Part shown: piece by piece, positions 1 to 8,128 of the stretch
Layout: every line of letters starts with the position of its first letter
How positions within the stretch are numbered: position 1 is the stretch's first letter
DNA from: Variibacter gotjawalensis
GTDB taxonomy: Bacteria; Pseudomonadota; Alphaproteobacteria; Rhizobiales; Xanthobacteraceae
NCBI RefSeq assembly: GCF_002355335.1
Contig: NZ_AP014946.1
Location: forward strand, 372,001 to 436,000
Length of the DNA: 64,000 bases
Reading direction: 5' to 3'
Program-made: the position numbers and the translations under genes
The notes under the pieces: model-generated
Told to the model about the DNA's origin: nothing
The model's input: the letters and a program-made list of their open reading frames with translations, nothing else
The model's database searches: none

Positions 1-2
1 GC

Positions 3-380
3 CTCATCGACGGCGCTGAGAATAATTGGCCGTCCTACGTTACGACCGACCATTTTAAGATGGCCAAGCACTACACCCTCACCGAACACACGATGGGTCC
101 GGAAGTGCTCGTGATGTCGCTGAAGGTCTGGAACGAGCTCTCGCCCGAGGATCAGGCGATTTTCCGCTCCGCCGCCCGCCGGTCGAGCGCATTCATGCGG
201 ACCCAATGGGCCGCGTGGGAGGATGATGCGCGCAAAAAGGCCGCCGCGGGCGGCAATTTGGTGGTCAGCGAGCTGGACAAGGCCGCCTTCGAGGCGGCCA
301 TGGAGCCGCTTTATCGTCGCTACGCCGCCGATGCTGGGGTACAAGCGCTGATCGATCGCATCCGGCAGGTCGACAGGTAG
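3..380 (+). CDS. TRAP transporter substrate-binding protein (DctP family), C-terminal part
   Basis: The reading frame is open from the left edge, so the start lies outside the window. The visible 125 residues begin with a block containing DGAENNWPSY and VAKHY/MAKHY-type spacing, followed by SLTEH-like TLTEH. This is the typical C-terminal half of DctP-type periplasmic binding proteins of tripartite ATP-independent transporters, which bind organic acids in the periplasm. A helical tail with many charged residues follows, also as in the family. The sensor kinase gene starts 2 bases after the stop, so the binding protein may be part of the signalling operon rather than only of a transporter. The substrate cannot be read from this fragment. 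Confidence 0.85.
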   Translation, partial: LIDGAENNWPSYVTTDHFKMAKHYTLTEHTMGPEVLVMSLKVWNELSPEDQAIFRSAARRSSAFMRTQWAAWEDDARKKAAAGGNLVVSELDKAAFEAAMEPLYRRYAADAGVQALIDRIRQVDR

Positions 381-382
381 GT

Positions 383-2464
383 TTGCAATCGTTGCGTAGC
401 CCCGTGACAGATTCGGCGACCACAACGCCCGCGCCGGGCACCGAAGCGCAGTACCCATGGTCTGCGCGGCTGGAACAGCGCATCCGCGCGATCCCGATTC
501 GCTGGCGCATCTTTGCCATCGCGGCGCTCAATACGACGGTCGTCCTTTTACTCGGGGCCTTGATCTGGGATGGCGCGCGCGTCCTCACCGGCGCCTGGAA
601 CGAACTGCGCGCGGCGCGGCAGGCTGACCGGCTCCTCGTTTCGATCGACTCTGAGAGCGTCCGGCTGCAGAGCCTGATCCACCGCTACTTCAATCAGCCG
701 CAACCGCACCTCATCACCGAAATCGAGGCGCGCCGGCAAAAGCTCCTCGACCTTCTGCGCACACGCGCGGCGCTCGAACCGACCTTCGCGGGTTCGGTTT
801 CGGGCCTCACGAATGTCACGGAGCGCTTCCTCGCCGGCTTCGAAGAGCTGCGCAAAGTGCGCGACGAAATCTCCCGCACTTACGAGCGCGAAGTGTTGAG
901 CCCCGCGCGCGACATGGCGGGCCTCTACGCCATCATCGAAGGCGCAACGAAAGAGCGCGACGCGTTGATCTGGCCCGCGCTGTCGAAATCGCGCGAGAGT
1001 TATTCTGCCGCGCTGGTCGCCGCCAACGGCTATTACCTTTCGCTTGCCTCACAATCGTCTGACGATGCGCATCGCCACATCGCCACCATCGAGCGCACCG
1101 TGCCGGTGATGCTCGATCTCGCCGACAACGACCTGCAGCGCGGCGCCCTTCGCGCGCTCGGCCAGCGCTCGGTCGAGATGGCCACCGGGCTCAACAATCT
1201 CGCCGGCAGCTTTGCGACACAGACACGGCTGCTGCGCGAGTCGGTCGACGGCAACCAAACCGGCATGACAAATGCGCTCGATCGCCTGTCCGCACTGGTC
1301 CGTTCGCGCGAAGAACGCGCGCAGGAGCGCTTCGACACCGCGCTCGCCGACGTTTACTGGCAGGTCGCGCTGGTCGCCCTCGCTTTCCTGGGGCTGATCA
1401 TCGCGATCGGCGTTGCGATTGCGAGCAGTATTCGCCGCCCGCTGAGCGAGCTGAAGGTCGCCATGCAGGCGATCGTCTCCGGTGACTACGATCGCCGCGT
1501 CCGCGGCGTAAAAGCGCCGGACGAGATCGGCGAGATGGCGCGCGCCGTCGAAGTCTTCCGCGGCAACGCCGTTGCGCGCCGCCGCGCCGAAGACGATCTG
1601 CGCACTTCGAAGGAGCGCGCCGAGTCGACGCTCGCGGATCTGCGCGACACGCAGCGCAGCCTCATCGAAGCGGAAAAGCTAGCAGCACTCGGCGGCCTCG
1701 TCGCCGGCGTCGCGCATGAAGTGAACAATCCGGTCGGCATCAGCCTCACCGTCGCGTCGTCCCTCGCCCGTCGCTGCGATGCCTTTGCGGATGAGCTTGC
1801 CGGCGGCCAGCTCCGCCGCTCGCGCCTAGACGATTTCATTTCCGGCAACCGCGAAGCCGCAAAGCAACTCGTACACAACCTCGAACGCGCCGGCGAACTG
1901 ATCCAATCTTTCAAGCAAGTCGCGGTCGATCGCAGTCACGAACAGCGCCGCCAATTCGACATGCGGGAGGCGACCGACCAGATCGTTGCCAGCCTGCGCC
2001 CGGCCCTCAAGCGCATCGACGTCGACCTGATGATCCGCATCCCAGAGGGCATCGCGTTCGACAGCTACCCGGGCGCTTACGGCCAGGTGCTGACCAACCT
2101 GATGCTCAACGCCACCAAACACGGCTTTGCGGACGGCCGCAGCGGCACGATCGTCATCGAGGCTCGGCCGGTGCCTGTGGCAGGTGACCGAATCGAGCTT
2201 TTGTTCGCCGACGATGGCGCCGGCATGAGCGACGACACCCGCCGCCGCGCCTTCGACCCGTTCTTTACCACCCGGCGGAACGAAGGCGGCACGGGTCTCG
2301 GCCTGCACATCGTTTATAATATCATCCGCCGCCGCCTTGGCGGCAGCATCGACCTGATATCATCGCCCGGAGCGGGGACGCGCTTCCGCATCATTCTGCC
2401 GTTGTCGGCACCGCGCGAAGAAGCGACTGCACCGAGCCTGACTTTGACGGACACCAATGGCTGA
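383..2464 (+). CDS. Membrane sensor histidine kinase (HAMP-HisKA-HATPase)
   Basis: A 693-residue sensor kinase with a TTG start. Membrane segments lie near residues 41-63 and 325-350 and bracket a long periplasmic helical sensor region. A HAMP linker (RRPLSEL onward), a coiled coil, the phospho-acceptor His445 in the motif GVAHEVNNPVG and a C-terminal ATPase domain with N box (NATKH), DDGAGM and GTGLGL follow. The HEVNNP form resembles kinases that control C4-dicarboxylate uptake (DctB-like). It starts 2 bases after a TRAP binding-protein gene and its end overlaps the next gene by 8 bases, so a ligand-linked signalling operon is likely. Its ligand is unknown. A downstream start cannot be excluded because TTG is weak. 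Confidence 0.9.
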   Translation: MQSLRSPVTDSATTTPAPGTEAQYPWSARLEQRIRAIPIRWRIFAIAALNTTVVLLLGALIWDGARVLTGAWNELRAARQADRLLVSIDSESVRLQSLIHRYFNQPQPHLITEIEARRQKLLDLLRTRAALEPTFAGSVSGLTNVTERFLAGFEELRKVRDEISRTYEREVLSPARDMAGLYAIIEGATKERDALIWPALSKSRESYSAALVAANGYYLSLASQSSDDAHRHIATIERTVPVMLDLADNDLQRGALRALGQRSVEMATGLNNLAGSFATQTRLLRESVDGNQTGMTNALDRLSALVRSREERAQERFDTALADVYWQVALVALAFLGLIIAIGVAIASSIRRPLSELKVAMQAIVSGDYDRRVRGVKAPDEIGEMARAVEVFRGNAVARRRAEDDLRTSKERAESTLADLRDTQRSLIEAEKLAALGGLVAGVAHEVNNPVGISLTVASSLARRCDAFADELAGGQLRRSRLDDFISGNREAAKQLVHNLERAGELIQSFKQVAVDRSHEQRRQFDMREATDQIVASLRPALKRIDVDLMIRIPEGIAFDSYPGAYGQVLTNLMLNATKHGFADGRSGTIVIEARPVPVAGDRIELLFADDGAGMSDDTRRRAFDPFFTTRRNEGGTGLGLHIVYNIIRRRLGGSIDLISSPGAGTRFRIILPLSAPREEATAPSLTLTDTNG

Positions 2465-4196
2465 CGACTTCGTAACATTCATCGAGGACACAGAAGCCTC
2501 GCAAAGCGCGCTCGATCGCCGCTGGAAGATCATTGTCATCGACGACGATCCGGCCGTGCATGACGGCACGCGTTTCGCGCTCTACGACTATACGCTGCAC
2601 GGCATGGGCCTTGAGATCATCTCGGCTTATTCGGCCGCGGAAGGCCGCAAGGTGCTGGCCGAACATCCGGACGCCGCCGTCGTCTTGCTGGACGTCGTCA
2701 TGGAGTCCGACGTCGCCGGTCTCGATCTCGTCAGCCACATCCGCAAGGAACTTAAGAACGAGACGGTGCGCATCATTTTGCGCACCGGCCAGCCCGGCCA
2801 AGCACCCGAGCGCCGCGTCATCATCGACTACGATATCAACGATTATAAAGCGAAGACCGAACTCACCGCCGACAAACTCTTCACGACGCTGACAGCCTCG
2901 CTGCGCAGCCATCAACAATTGCAGCGCCTCGACGAAACACGGCGCGGCCTCGAAATCATCATCGACGCCGCCTCGACGCTGTTCGACTTCCGCTCGATGC
3001 AGCGTCTTGCCGAAGGCGTGCTGACGCAGATCGCATCGCTGCTGAAAGTCGAATGCGAAGGCATCTTGGTTCTGCGTGAAGGCCAAAATGGCTCCTCGAA
3101 ATTCTCCGTGCTTGCAGGCTCCGGCTGTTACACGAGCTTCACCGGACAAGACGCGCTCGGCGACGATATCGCGCGGCATGTCGATGATGCTCTGGTGCGG
3201 CGCCGCCATGAATTCCATGAACAGCGATCGGTCCTGTATATCCGCACGTCGAGTGGGCGCGAGGTGGTCGTGCTTATCGAGGCGCCGCGCTTCCTGTCCG
3301 AGACCGACCGCTCACTGGTCGAAGTCTTCTGCTCGAAGCTCTCCGTCGCCTTCGACAACGTGATCCTCTACGAAGAACTGCAGTCCGCCAACACGCATCT
3401 CGAAGAGCGTGTCGTCGCGCGAACCGAAGAGCTGACGCAAGCCAACGAGCGCCTTGCTGCGCAGTGGGAGCGCATTCGCCGCGCCAACGCCTTCAAACGC
3501 GAAATGGTCGGCACCGTCGCACACGACCTGAAGAATCCCATCGGCGTCGTGATGGGCCGCGCCGAGATGCTGCGCGACGTGATTGGTATGCCGAAATTCG
3601 ATCCGGACTTTGCCGGCGTACAGGTCAAGCAGATCGAGGAGTCCGGCCGCCGCATGCTCAACATGGTAGACCGCCTTCTGGCGGATGCCATGGAAGACGC
3701 CATGGACATCAACCTCCAGGCCGAGCCTTTCAACCTCGCGACCCTGGTGCGCGATGTGATCGATGCGAGCCAGCACAACGCCAAACAGAAGCAGCAGACG
3801 CTGACCATCGACGCGCCCGAGCGTCTCATCGTCCACGCCGACTTCGACCGCATCTGGGAGACGATCGACAATCTCGTCTCCAACGCGCTCAAATACACAC
3901 CGGCCGGCGGCCGGATCGATGTTACCGTCGAGCAGCACGACAAGGCGGCGCATGTTTCGGTGCGCGACAACGGGTTGGGTCTCTCGCCCGAGGACGCAGG
4001 CCGCCTGTTCGGGCGCTTTCAACGGCTCTCCGCCAAACCGACCGGCGGCGAAAGCTCGACAGGTCTCGGCCTGTCGATCGTCAAGAAGATCGTCGATTTG
4101 CACGGCGGCCAAGTCACGGCCGAAAGCGCGGGCCCACAGAAAGGATCGACGTTCCTCGTCGTCCTCCCGTTAGATCGGAGCACACAGCGCTCATGA
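2457..4196 (+). CDS. Receiver-DUF3369-histidine kinase protein
   Basis: A 579-residue cytoplasmic protein. A receiver domain (about residues 23-145) has acidic residues IDDD and acceptor Asp79 in VLLDVVM. It is followed by a DUF3369-like sensory region (about 150-310), a coiled coil and a second kinase core with His356 in VAHDLKNPIG and ATPase motifs NALKYT, DNGLGL and TGLGLS. There are no membrane segments. The start codon lies inside the end of the preceding kinase gene (8-base overlap), which implies translational coupling. Such receiver-first kinases usually take phosphate from an upstream kinase and signal onward, so it is a plausible middle relay between the membrane kinase and the OmpR-type regulator. 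Confidence 0.88.
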   Translation: MADDFVTFIEDTEASQSALDRRWKIIVIDDDPAVHDGTRFALYDYTLHGMGLEIISAYSAAEGRKVLAEHPDAAVVLLDVVMESDVAGLDLVSHIRKELKNETVRIILRTGQPGQAPERRVIIDYDINDYKAKTELTADKLFTTLTASLRSHQQLQRLDETRRGLEIIIDAASTLFDFRSMQRLAEGVLTQIASLLKVECEGILVLREGQNGSSKFSVLAGSGCYTSFTGQDALGDDIARHVDDALVRRRHEFHEQRSVLYIRTSSGREVVVLIEAPRFLSETDRSLVEVFCSKLSVAFDNVILYEELQSANTHLEERVVARTEELTQANERLAAQWERIRRANAFKREMVGTVAHDLKNPIGVVMGRAEMLRDVIGMPKFDPDFAGVQVKQIEESGRRMLNMVDRLLADAMEDAMDINLQAEPFNLATLVRDVIDASQHNAKQKQQTLTIDAPERLIVHADFDRIWETIDNLVSNALKYTPAGGRIDVTVEQHDKAAHVSVRDNGLGLSPEDAGRLFGRFQRLSAKPTGGESSTGLGLSIVKKIVDLHGGQVTAESAGPQKGSTFLVVLPLDRSTQRS

Positions 4197-4918
4197 ATCA
4201 AGTTCAGCACATCATGGTCGTCGACGACGAAGCGCAGACGCGCGACATGGTCGGCGACTATCTCAAGATGCATGGCTTCCGCATCACGTTGTGCGACGGC
4301 GGCGCGTCGCTGCGCGCGGCTTTCGACAAGGAAAAGCCGGACCTCATCGTCCTCGATCTCAACATGCCGGAGGAAGACGGCCTTTCGATCATTCGCGACC
4401 TCAAGCAGAAGTCGAATGTTCCCGTGATCATGCTGACCGGCACCGCGAGCCCGATCGACCGCGTCGTCGGCCTCGAACTCGGTGCTGACGATTACATCGC
4501 CAAACCTTGCGAATTGCGCGAACTTGTCGCCCGCGTCCGCTCGGTCCTGCGCCGCGCGCAGGGCGCCGCAGCGGCGGCGGCCGATGCGTCGCCGAAGAAC
4601 AAGGTCGTCCGTTTCGGTACGAAGTGGCTCGATCTCGATGCACGCGTGTTGCGTGACGATGAGAATCTGGAACACCCACTGACCGCATCCGAATTCGGCT
4701 TGCTGAAAGCTTTCGCCGAGAACCCGAAGCGCGTGCTGACGCGCGAGCGCCTGCTCGATCTTGCCAACGCACGCGATCCGGACGCGTTCGATCGCGCGAT
4801 CGACATCCGCATCACACGCATTCGCAAGAAGATCGAGCCGGATCCCGGCCACCCGAGTGTGATCCGCACGGTGCGCGGCGCCGGCTACGTCTTTTCGCCG
4901 GATGGCTCAGGCGGTTGA
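4193..4918 (+). CDS. OmpR-family response regulator
   Basis: A 241-residue two-domain regulator. The receiver (residues 5-120) contains VVDDE, acceptor Asp55 in VLDLNMP, and conserved Thr and Lys in MLTGTAS and YIAKPCE. A winged-helix DNA-binding domain (about 140-235) ends in the typical RTVRGAGYVF. The ATG overlaps the stop of the preceding kinase in an ATGA arrangement. The same frame stays open far upstream, but that part overlaps the kinase gene in another frame and is not coding. It is the likely output of the two upstream kinases. A palindromic repeat follows after 12 bases. Confidence 0.93.
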   Translation: MNQVQHIMVVDDEAQTRDMVGDYLKMHGFRITLCDGGASLRAAFDKEKPDLIVLDLNMPEEDGLSIIRDLKQKSNVPVIMLTGTASPIDRVVGLELGADDYIAKPCELRELVARVRSVLRRAQGAAAAAADASPKNKVVRFGTKWLDLDARVLRDDENLEHPLTASEFGLLKAFAENPKRVLTRERLLDLANARDPDAFDRAIDIRITRIRKKIEPDPGHPSVIRTVRGAGYVFSPDGSGG

Positions 4919-4930
4919 TCGACACTGAGC

Positions 4931-4961
4931 CGTCATGGCCCGCTTCATGCGGGCCATGACG
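4931..4961. repeat. Palindromic repeat, family A, short form
   Basis: A perfect inverted repeat with 13-base arms (cgtcatggcccgc / gcgggccatgacg) and a 5-base loop, placed between convergent genes. The same arms recur at 59875, 60351 and 63322. It has no T tract, so it is a dispersed repeat rather than a normal terminator, although it could still act at the 3' ends of transcripts. Confidence 0.85.
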
Positions 4962-4984
4962 AATGCTGACGCTGCTTCGGAGAC

Positions 4985-5797
4985 CTACTCGCCCGTAAAC
5001 ACCGGCTTTCGCTTCTCGCGGAACGCCGCAAGGCCTTCCTGCAAATCGCGGCTACGCTGCGCGCGATTGTTGCGCTGGGTCGCCGCGATCATGTCGAGTT
5101 CGCCACGAGCGAAATCGTTGATGGTCAGCTTCATGCCCGCGACCGCCGTCGGCGCCATTCCGGCGATGATCTCGGCGAGCTCGTTCGCGCGCTTCATCAG
5201 TTGATCGGCCGGGACAAGTTGTTCGACATAGCCGATGCGCAGCATCTCGGCCGCTTCGATTTTCTCGGCGGTCAGGAAAAGCTTCTTCGCCGCATTAAGG
5301 CCGAGCCGCGTCGTGTAACGAATGATGCCGCTCTTGTAGAAATGATAGCCGATGCGCGCGGCCGGCATGAACATCTCGACCGTGTCGACGCCGAGGCGGA
5401 AGTCGCAGCACAGCGCGAGATCGGTCGCACCGCCGTAGACGCCACCATTGAGCGCGCAGATCGTCGGCACGCGCAGCTTCTCGAAGCGGTTCATGACCTT
5501 CTCGAACAGCAGCTCCTCGTGCGGGTCTTCGATGGCGGCTTCGGTCCGCTCGCGCTCCGCCATGTTGCCGAGATGATAGCCGGCGCTGAACGCGCGGCCG
5601 GTGCCGGTGAGGATCAGCGCCCGGATCGACATGTCCTTTTCGACCTCGGTGACGACGCGATCGATCTCCTCGAGGTCTTCCGGCTGAATGCGGTTGAGGT
5701 AGCGTGGCCGATTGAGGCGCAGCGTCGCAATCGCGCCCGCTCGCGTGAAGACCGGCAAGCTTTGTTCGACGTCAGCCACCGCGGCTTGTGCGTTCAT
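4985..5797 (-). CDS. Enoyl-CoA hydratase/isomerase family protein
   Basis: A crotonase-fold protein of about 270 residues. Typical elements are RPRYLNRIQPE near the N terminus, LTGTGRAFSAGYHLGN (oxyanion-hole region) and ALNGGVYGGATDLALCCDFRLG. The second half has the usual helical trimerisation region. The chosen ATG at 5797 has a strong GGAGGA Shine-Dalgarno site upstream; a start seven codons earlier would put that site inside the gene. The family hydrates or isomerises acyl-CoA double bonds, but this subgroup's substrate cannot be told, and the glycine-rich GGVYGG loop replaces the usual catalytic Glu positions. It stands alone between the two-component operon and the sigma factor operon. 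Confidence 0.85.
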   Translation of the reverse strand: MNAQAAVADVEQSLPVFTRAGAIATLRLNRPRYLNRIQPEDLEEIDRVVTEVEKDMSIRALILTGTGRAFSAGYHLGNMAERERTEAAIEDPHEELLFEKVMNRFEKLRVPTICALNGGVYGGATDLALCCDFRLGVDTVEMFMPAARIGYHFYKSGIIRYTTRLGLNAAKKLFLTAEKIEAAEMLRIGYVEQLVPADQLMKRANELAEIIAGMAPTAVAGMKLTINDFARGELDMIAATQRNNRAQRSRDLQEGLAAFREKRKPVFTGE

Positions 5798-5895
5798 TCC
5801 GATTCCTCCGAGAAACACCCGGAAGCACTCCGGACGTGAGAGCCTGTCGCCAGGCCCTCATATTCTCGAAAAGTTCGGACGCAAAGACAAGGCCG

Positions 5896-6534
5896 CTACC
5901 AGCGCAGGACGCGCGATCCCGCAAGCGCACCGATGCCCGCCATGGCAGCGATGCCGATCGTGTACCAGGCCATGACGAAAAGCGGCGAGTCGTCGGTGCA
6001 ATGCGCCGCGTAAATCGCCCCGCCGATACCACCGGCGACTAGGCCCGCGATGGCGCCGGCGAGCATCGGATGCTCCGGTGCTCCGTCACGCGAAACATAA
6101 AGAAGGCCGACGAGGATCGGCAGCGACAGCAACGGGATGCTCAGAAGGCATACGGCACTGTTGTGCCCCATCATGCCGGGCATCCATGCATTCGACGGCA
6201 GCACGAAAAGCTCATGCCCAACGCCGACCGCGAGCGCGAGCGGCGCGATGACAAGGGCAGGCCCCCAGACGCCGAATTGTGCTCCAGGGCGCAGCGTTCG
6301 CCAGTAAAGCCCCGCAGATGTCAAAGCGAGCCCCAGCGTCACGGCGAACTTCAGCACGAAGTTGAAGTCATGCATCATCGCCATGAAATTTGGCCGCATG
6401 CGCAGGAACGTCGCGAACGTCGCGAGCGCAACGACGAGCCCGAGCAGCGCCGCAGTCATCAGCAGCTTGTCGAGTGCCGGACGTCGCGTCTTGCCGTCGG
6501 CGGCGAGCGTTCGGATCAAATCATCGGTCTTCAC
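5896..6534 (-). CDS. nrsF: NrsF-like anti-sigma factor (DUF1109)
   Basis: A 212-residue inner-membrane protein with six predicted membrane segments and a short cytoplasmic N terminus. This is the layout of the DUF1109/NrsF family, whose characterised member in Caulobacter holds SigF at the membrane until metal or oxidative stress reaches two conserved cysteines. Two cysteines in matching settings are visible: Cys129 in SAVCLLSIP and Cys179 in AAHCTDDSP. The start codon overlaps the stop of the sigma factor gene (ATGA, 4 bases), so the pair is translationally coupled. Redox or metal sensing is inferred from the family. Confidence 0.9.
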   Translation of the reverse strand: MKTDDLIRTLAADGKTRRPALDKLLMTAALLGLVVALATFATFLRMRPNFMAMMHDFNFVLKFAVTLGLALTSAGLYWRTLRPGAQFGVWGPALVIAPLALAVGVGHELFVLPSNAWMPGMMGHNSAVCLLSIPLLSLPILVGLLYVSRDGAPEHPMLAGAIAGLVAGGIGGAIYAAHCTDDSPLFVMAWYTIGIAAMAGIGALAGSRVLRW

Positions 6535-7076
6535 ACTGCACCTCGCATGACGCCTGCCAGCGTCTTGACCCCGCGATGCAGAGCGACGCGAACCGCGCCC
6601 TCCGACATCGCGAATTGTTTTGCCGTCTCGGAAATCGAGCGCCCGTCGAGCGCGATCGATTGCACGACGCCGCGCTGCCGATCCGGCAACTGCGGCAAAT
6701 GTTTTTCGACATCGCTGCGCGGCGTGTCCGGATTGGCCTCTTCCGCGCTCAACAAATTCTCGAAATCCTCGATCGGCACATGCACCCGACGGCCGATCCG
6801 GCGCATCGCGTCGATAAACTTATGCCGCGCGATCGCGCGCATCCAAGGACCGAACGGCTCCGTGTCGATCCACGTATGCCGCTTGAGATGAATCGCAATC
6901 AGCGTCTCTTGCACGATGTCCTCGACGTCGACCGCCGAGTTCGAACGTGCAAGCGCACCGCGCACGAAAGCGCGCAACTCGATAGCAAGGCCTTTCAATA
7001 AACGCGCATACGCGGCTTCATCGCCGGCATTCGCTGCGCGCATCAAGTCGGCCCACTCCAAGTCCCGCTCCTTCAC
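6531..7076 (-). CDS. sigF: ECF sigma factor, SigF-like
   Basis: A two-domain group 4 sigma factor of about 180 residues. Region 2 contains DVEDIVQETLIAIH and PFGPWMRAIARHKFID, and region 4 contains LPDRQRGVVQSIALDGRSISETAKQFAMSEGAVRVALHRG. Immediate coupling to a DUF1109 protein assigns it to the SigF group. The start is uncertain. GTG at 7076 keeps the family-typical EWADLMRAANAGDEAAY N terminus. ATG at 7043 would better fit the promoter-like motif at 7092-7117. The gene should activate its own operon and small exported proteins under stress, by analogy with Caulobacter. Confidence 0.9.
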   Translation of the reverse strand: MKERDLEWADLMRAANAGDEAAYARLLKGLAIELRAFVRGALARSNSAVDVEDIVQETLIAIHLKRHTWIDTEPFGPWMRAIARHKFIDAMRRIGRRVHVPIEDFENLLSAEEANPDTPRSDVEKHLPQLPDRQRGVVQSIALDGRSISETAKQFAMSEGAVRVALHRGVKTLAGVMRGAV

Positions 7077-7091
7077 GTGTGTAGAAATCCC

Positions 7092-7117
7092 TTCGCTACA
7101 AATGGCGCATTCGTTAC
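7092..7117 (-). promoter_or_regulatory. Candidate SigF-type ECF promoter
   Basis: On the minus strand a GTAACG hexamer is followed after exactly 16 bases by CGAA. This agrees with the GTAACC-N16-CGAA type promoter I know for Caulobacter SigF. It lies directly upstream of the sigma factor gene, consistent with autoregulation. A second GTAACG 22 bases farther upstream lacks a good partner. Transcription from this site would start only about 6-9 bases before the GTG at 7076. Confidence 0.5.
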
Positions 7118-7280
7118 GCGCACCACCGAATTTGTACGTTACCGCACGAATCCGTGATTGGAGAAACAAACCGTCGTCGCCGGGCGTAATGCTGACATGT
7201 GACGCTTCCTGTCACGACCAACCGAACAAAACTCAACGTCAACAACTGGCGCGGACATCCGCGCCTCATGGAGAAAACTT

Positions 7281-7532
7281 ATGTCGATTTTGAACAAGAG
7301 CCTTCTCGCCGTCGCCCTTATCGCCACCACGATCCTCCCGGCTGCCGCCGACGCCGTGATCGATGACACGTATAACAAGGAGCAGATGGAGCGCTATTCG
7401 CCGAACGCACGTTCGGGCACACTGCAGACCCGCGATGGCTTCGTCGCGCCGACGTTTTTCCTGCAGGACCGCCGCAGCGGCAACATGTATTCGCCCGCTC
7501 CGGCTTCGCGTGACGTCCCCGCAGGCGGCTAA
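7281..7532 (+). CDS. Small exported protein of unknown function
   Basis: An 83-residue protein with a clear signal peptide (MSILNKS, then a hydrophobic stretch ending near AAADA, residue 24) and a polar mature part of about 60 residues without cysteines. I do not recognise a domain. It is divergent from the sigF-nrsF operon and precedes two further exported proteins, so it may belong to the same envelope stress response; this is inferred from position only. An 18-base perfect palindrome (ggcggctaattagccgcc) overlaps the stop codon at 7524-7541. Confidence 0.65.
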   Translation: MSILNKSLLAVALIATTILPAAADAVIDDTYNKEQMERYSPNARSGTLQTRDGFVAPTFFLQDRRSGNMYSPAPASRDVPAGG

Positions 7533-7776
7533 TTAGCCGCCGATTGCGGCGCTTACGCCGATACTCCTCGGGCCCGCCCACAATGTCTCGGAACAGAAAG
7601 CCGAATGTGACGTTGAGGAGGCGGGCCCGGCTTATATTTCTTCGGAACGCCAGCCCACGAAACAAAGCAGTCTTGGACGAAACCTCTTTCCGGGTCCCGC
7701 GACAACGCGGCGAAACGGACGGCCCCTAAAGTGCGATCATCAAATGACGGAATGCTTGGGAACTAGGGCGTCAACA

Positions 7777-8103
7777 ATGTTCAAGATCAACAACAAAAGC
7801 CTCATCGCCGCCGCCGTACTGGCTGCCGCTGGCATCGTGGTCGCTGCAGCCGATATGGCGCAGAGCCGCCCCACCACAAACGCAAACGCAATCGTCGAAG
7901 CTCGCTTCCCGAGCGCCGGCGAAGCCTGGACGGTCGTCGCTCTTCCGACGGTCGAAGCCCCGAAGAAGCAAGCTCCGGTGAGCTGTGCCCGCGAGCATTG
8001 GCCGCAAGTTTCGGACGAGTGCCTCGCCGGCCAGGGCAAGCGCCCGGTCCGTAACATCCCGATCCAGCGCCGTATCGCTACGACGCAGTCGGTCAGCCTC
8101 TAA
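7777..8103 (+). CDS. Small exported protein with paired cysteines
   Basis: A 108-residue protein. The chosen ATG gives MFKINNKS and a hydrophobic signal sequence, cleaved probably after an Ala near residue 25. The mature part ends with a compact Cys-containing block CAREHWPQVSDEC followed by a basic tail RPVRNIPIQRR. Small exported proteins with such a CxREHWP...CL block are common in Rhizobiales, but no function is known to me. An upstream ATG at 7744 would add 11 polar residues before the signal peptide and is less likely. Confidence 0.65.
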   Translation: MFKINNKSLIAAAVLAAAGIVVAAADMAQSRPTTNANAIVEARFPSAGEAWTVVALPTVEAPKKQAPVSCAREHWPQVSDECLAGQGKRPVRNIPIQRRIATTQSVSL

Positions 8104-8128
8104 GCAGACTTGGAAATCGGGGGTTATC

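Noticed and set aside
3464-4192. A long N-terminal extension of the OmpR-type regulator, making a 484-residue protein
   Set aside because: The extra part overlaps the kinase gene in another frame and has an Arg/Pro-rich composition without domains; the ATG at 4193 starts the receiver domain exactly.
4931-4961. Intrinsic terminator at the end of the two-component operon
   Set aside because: Stem is strong but no T tract follows on either strand, and the same sequence is dispersed in the window as a repeat.
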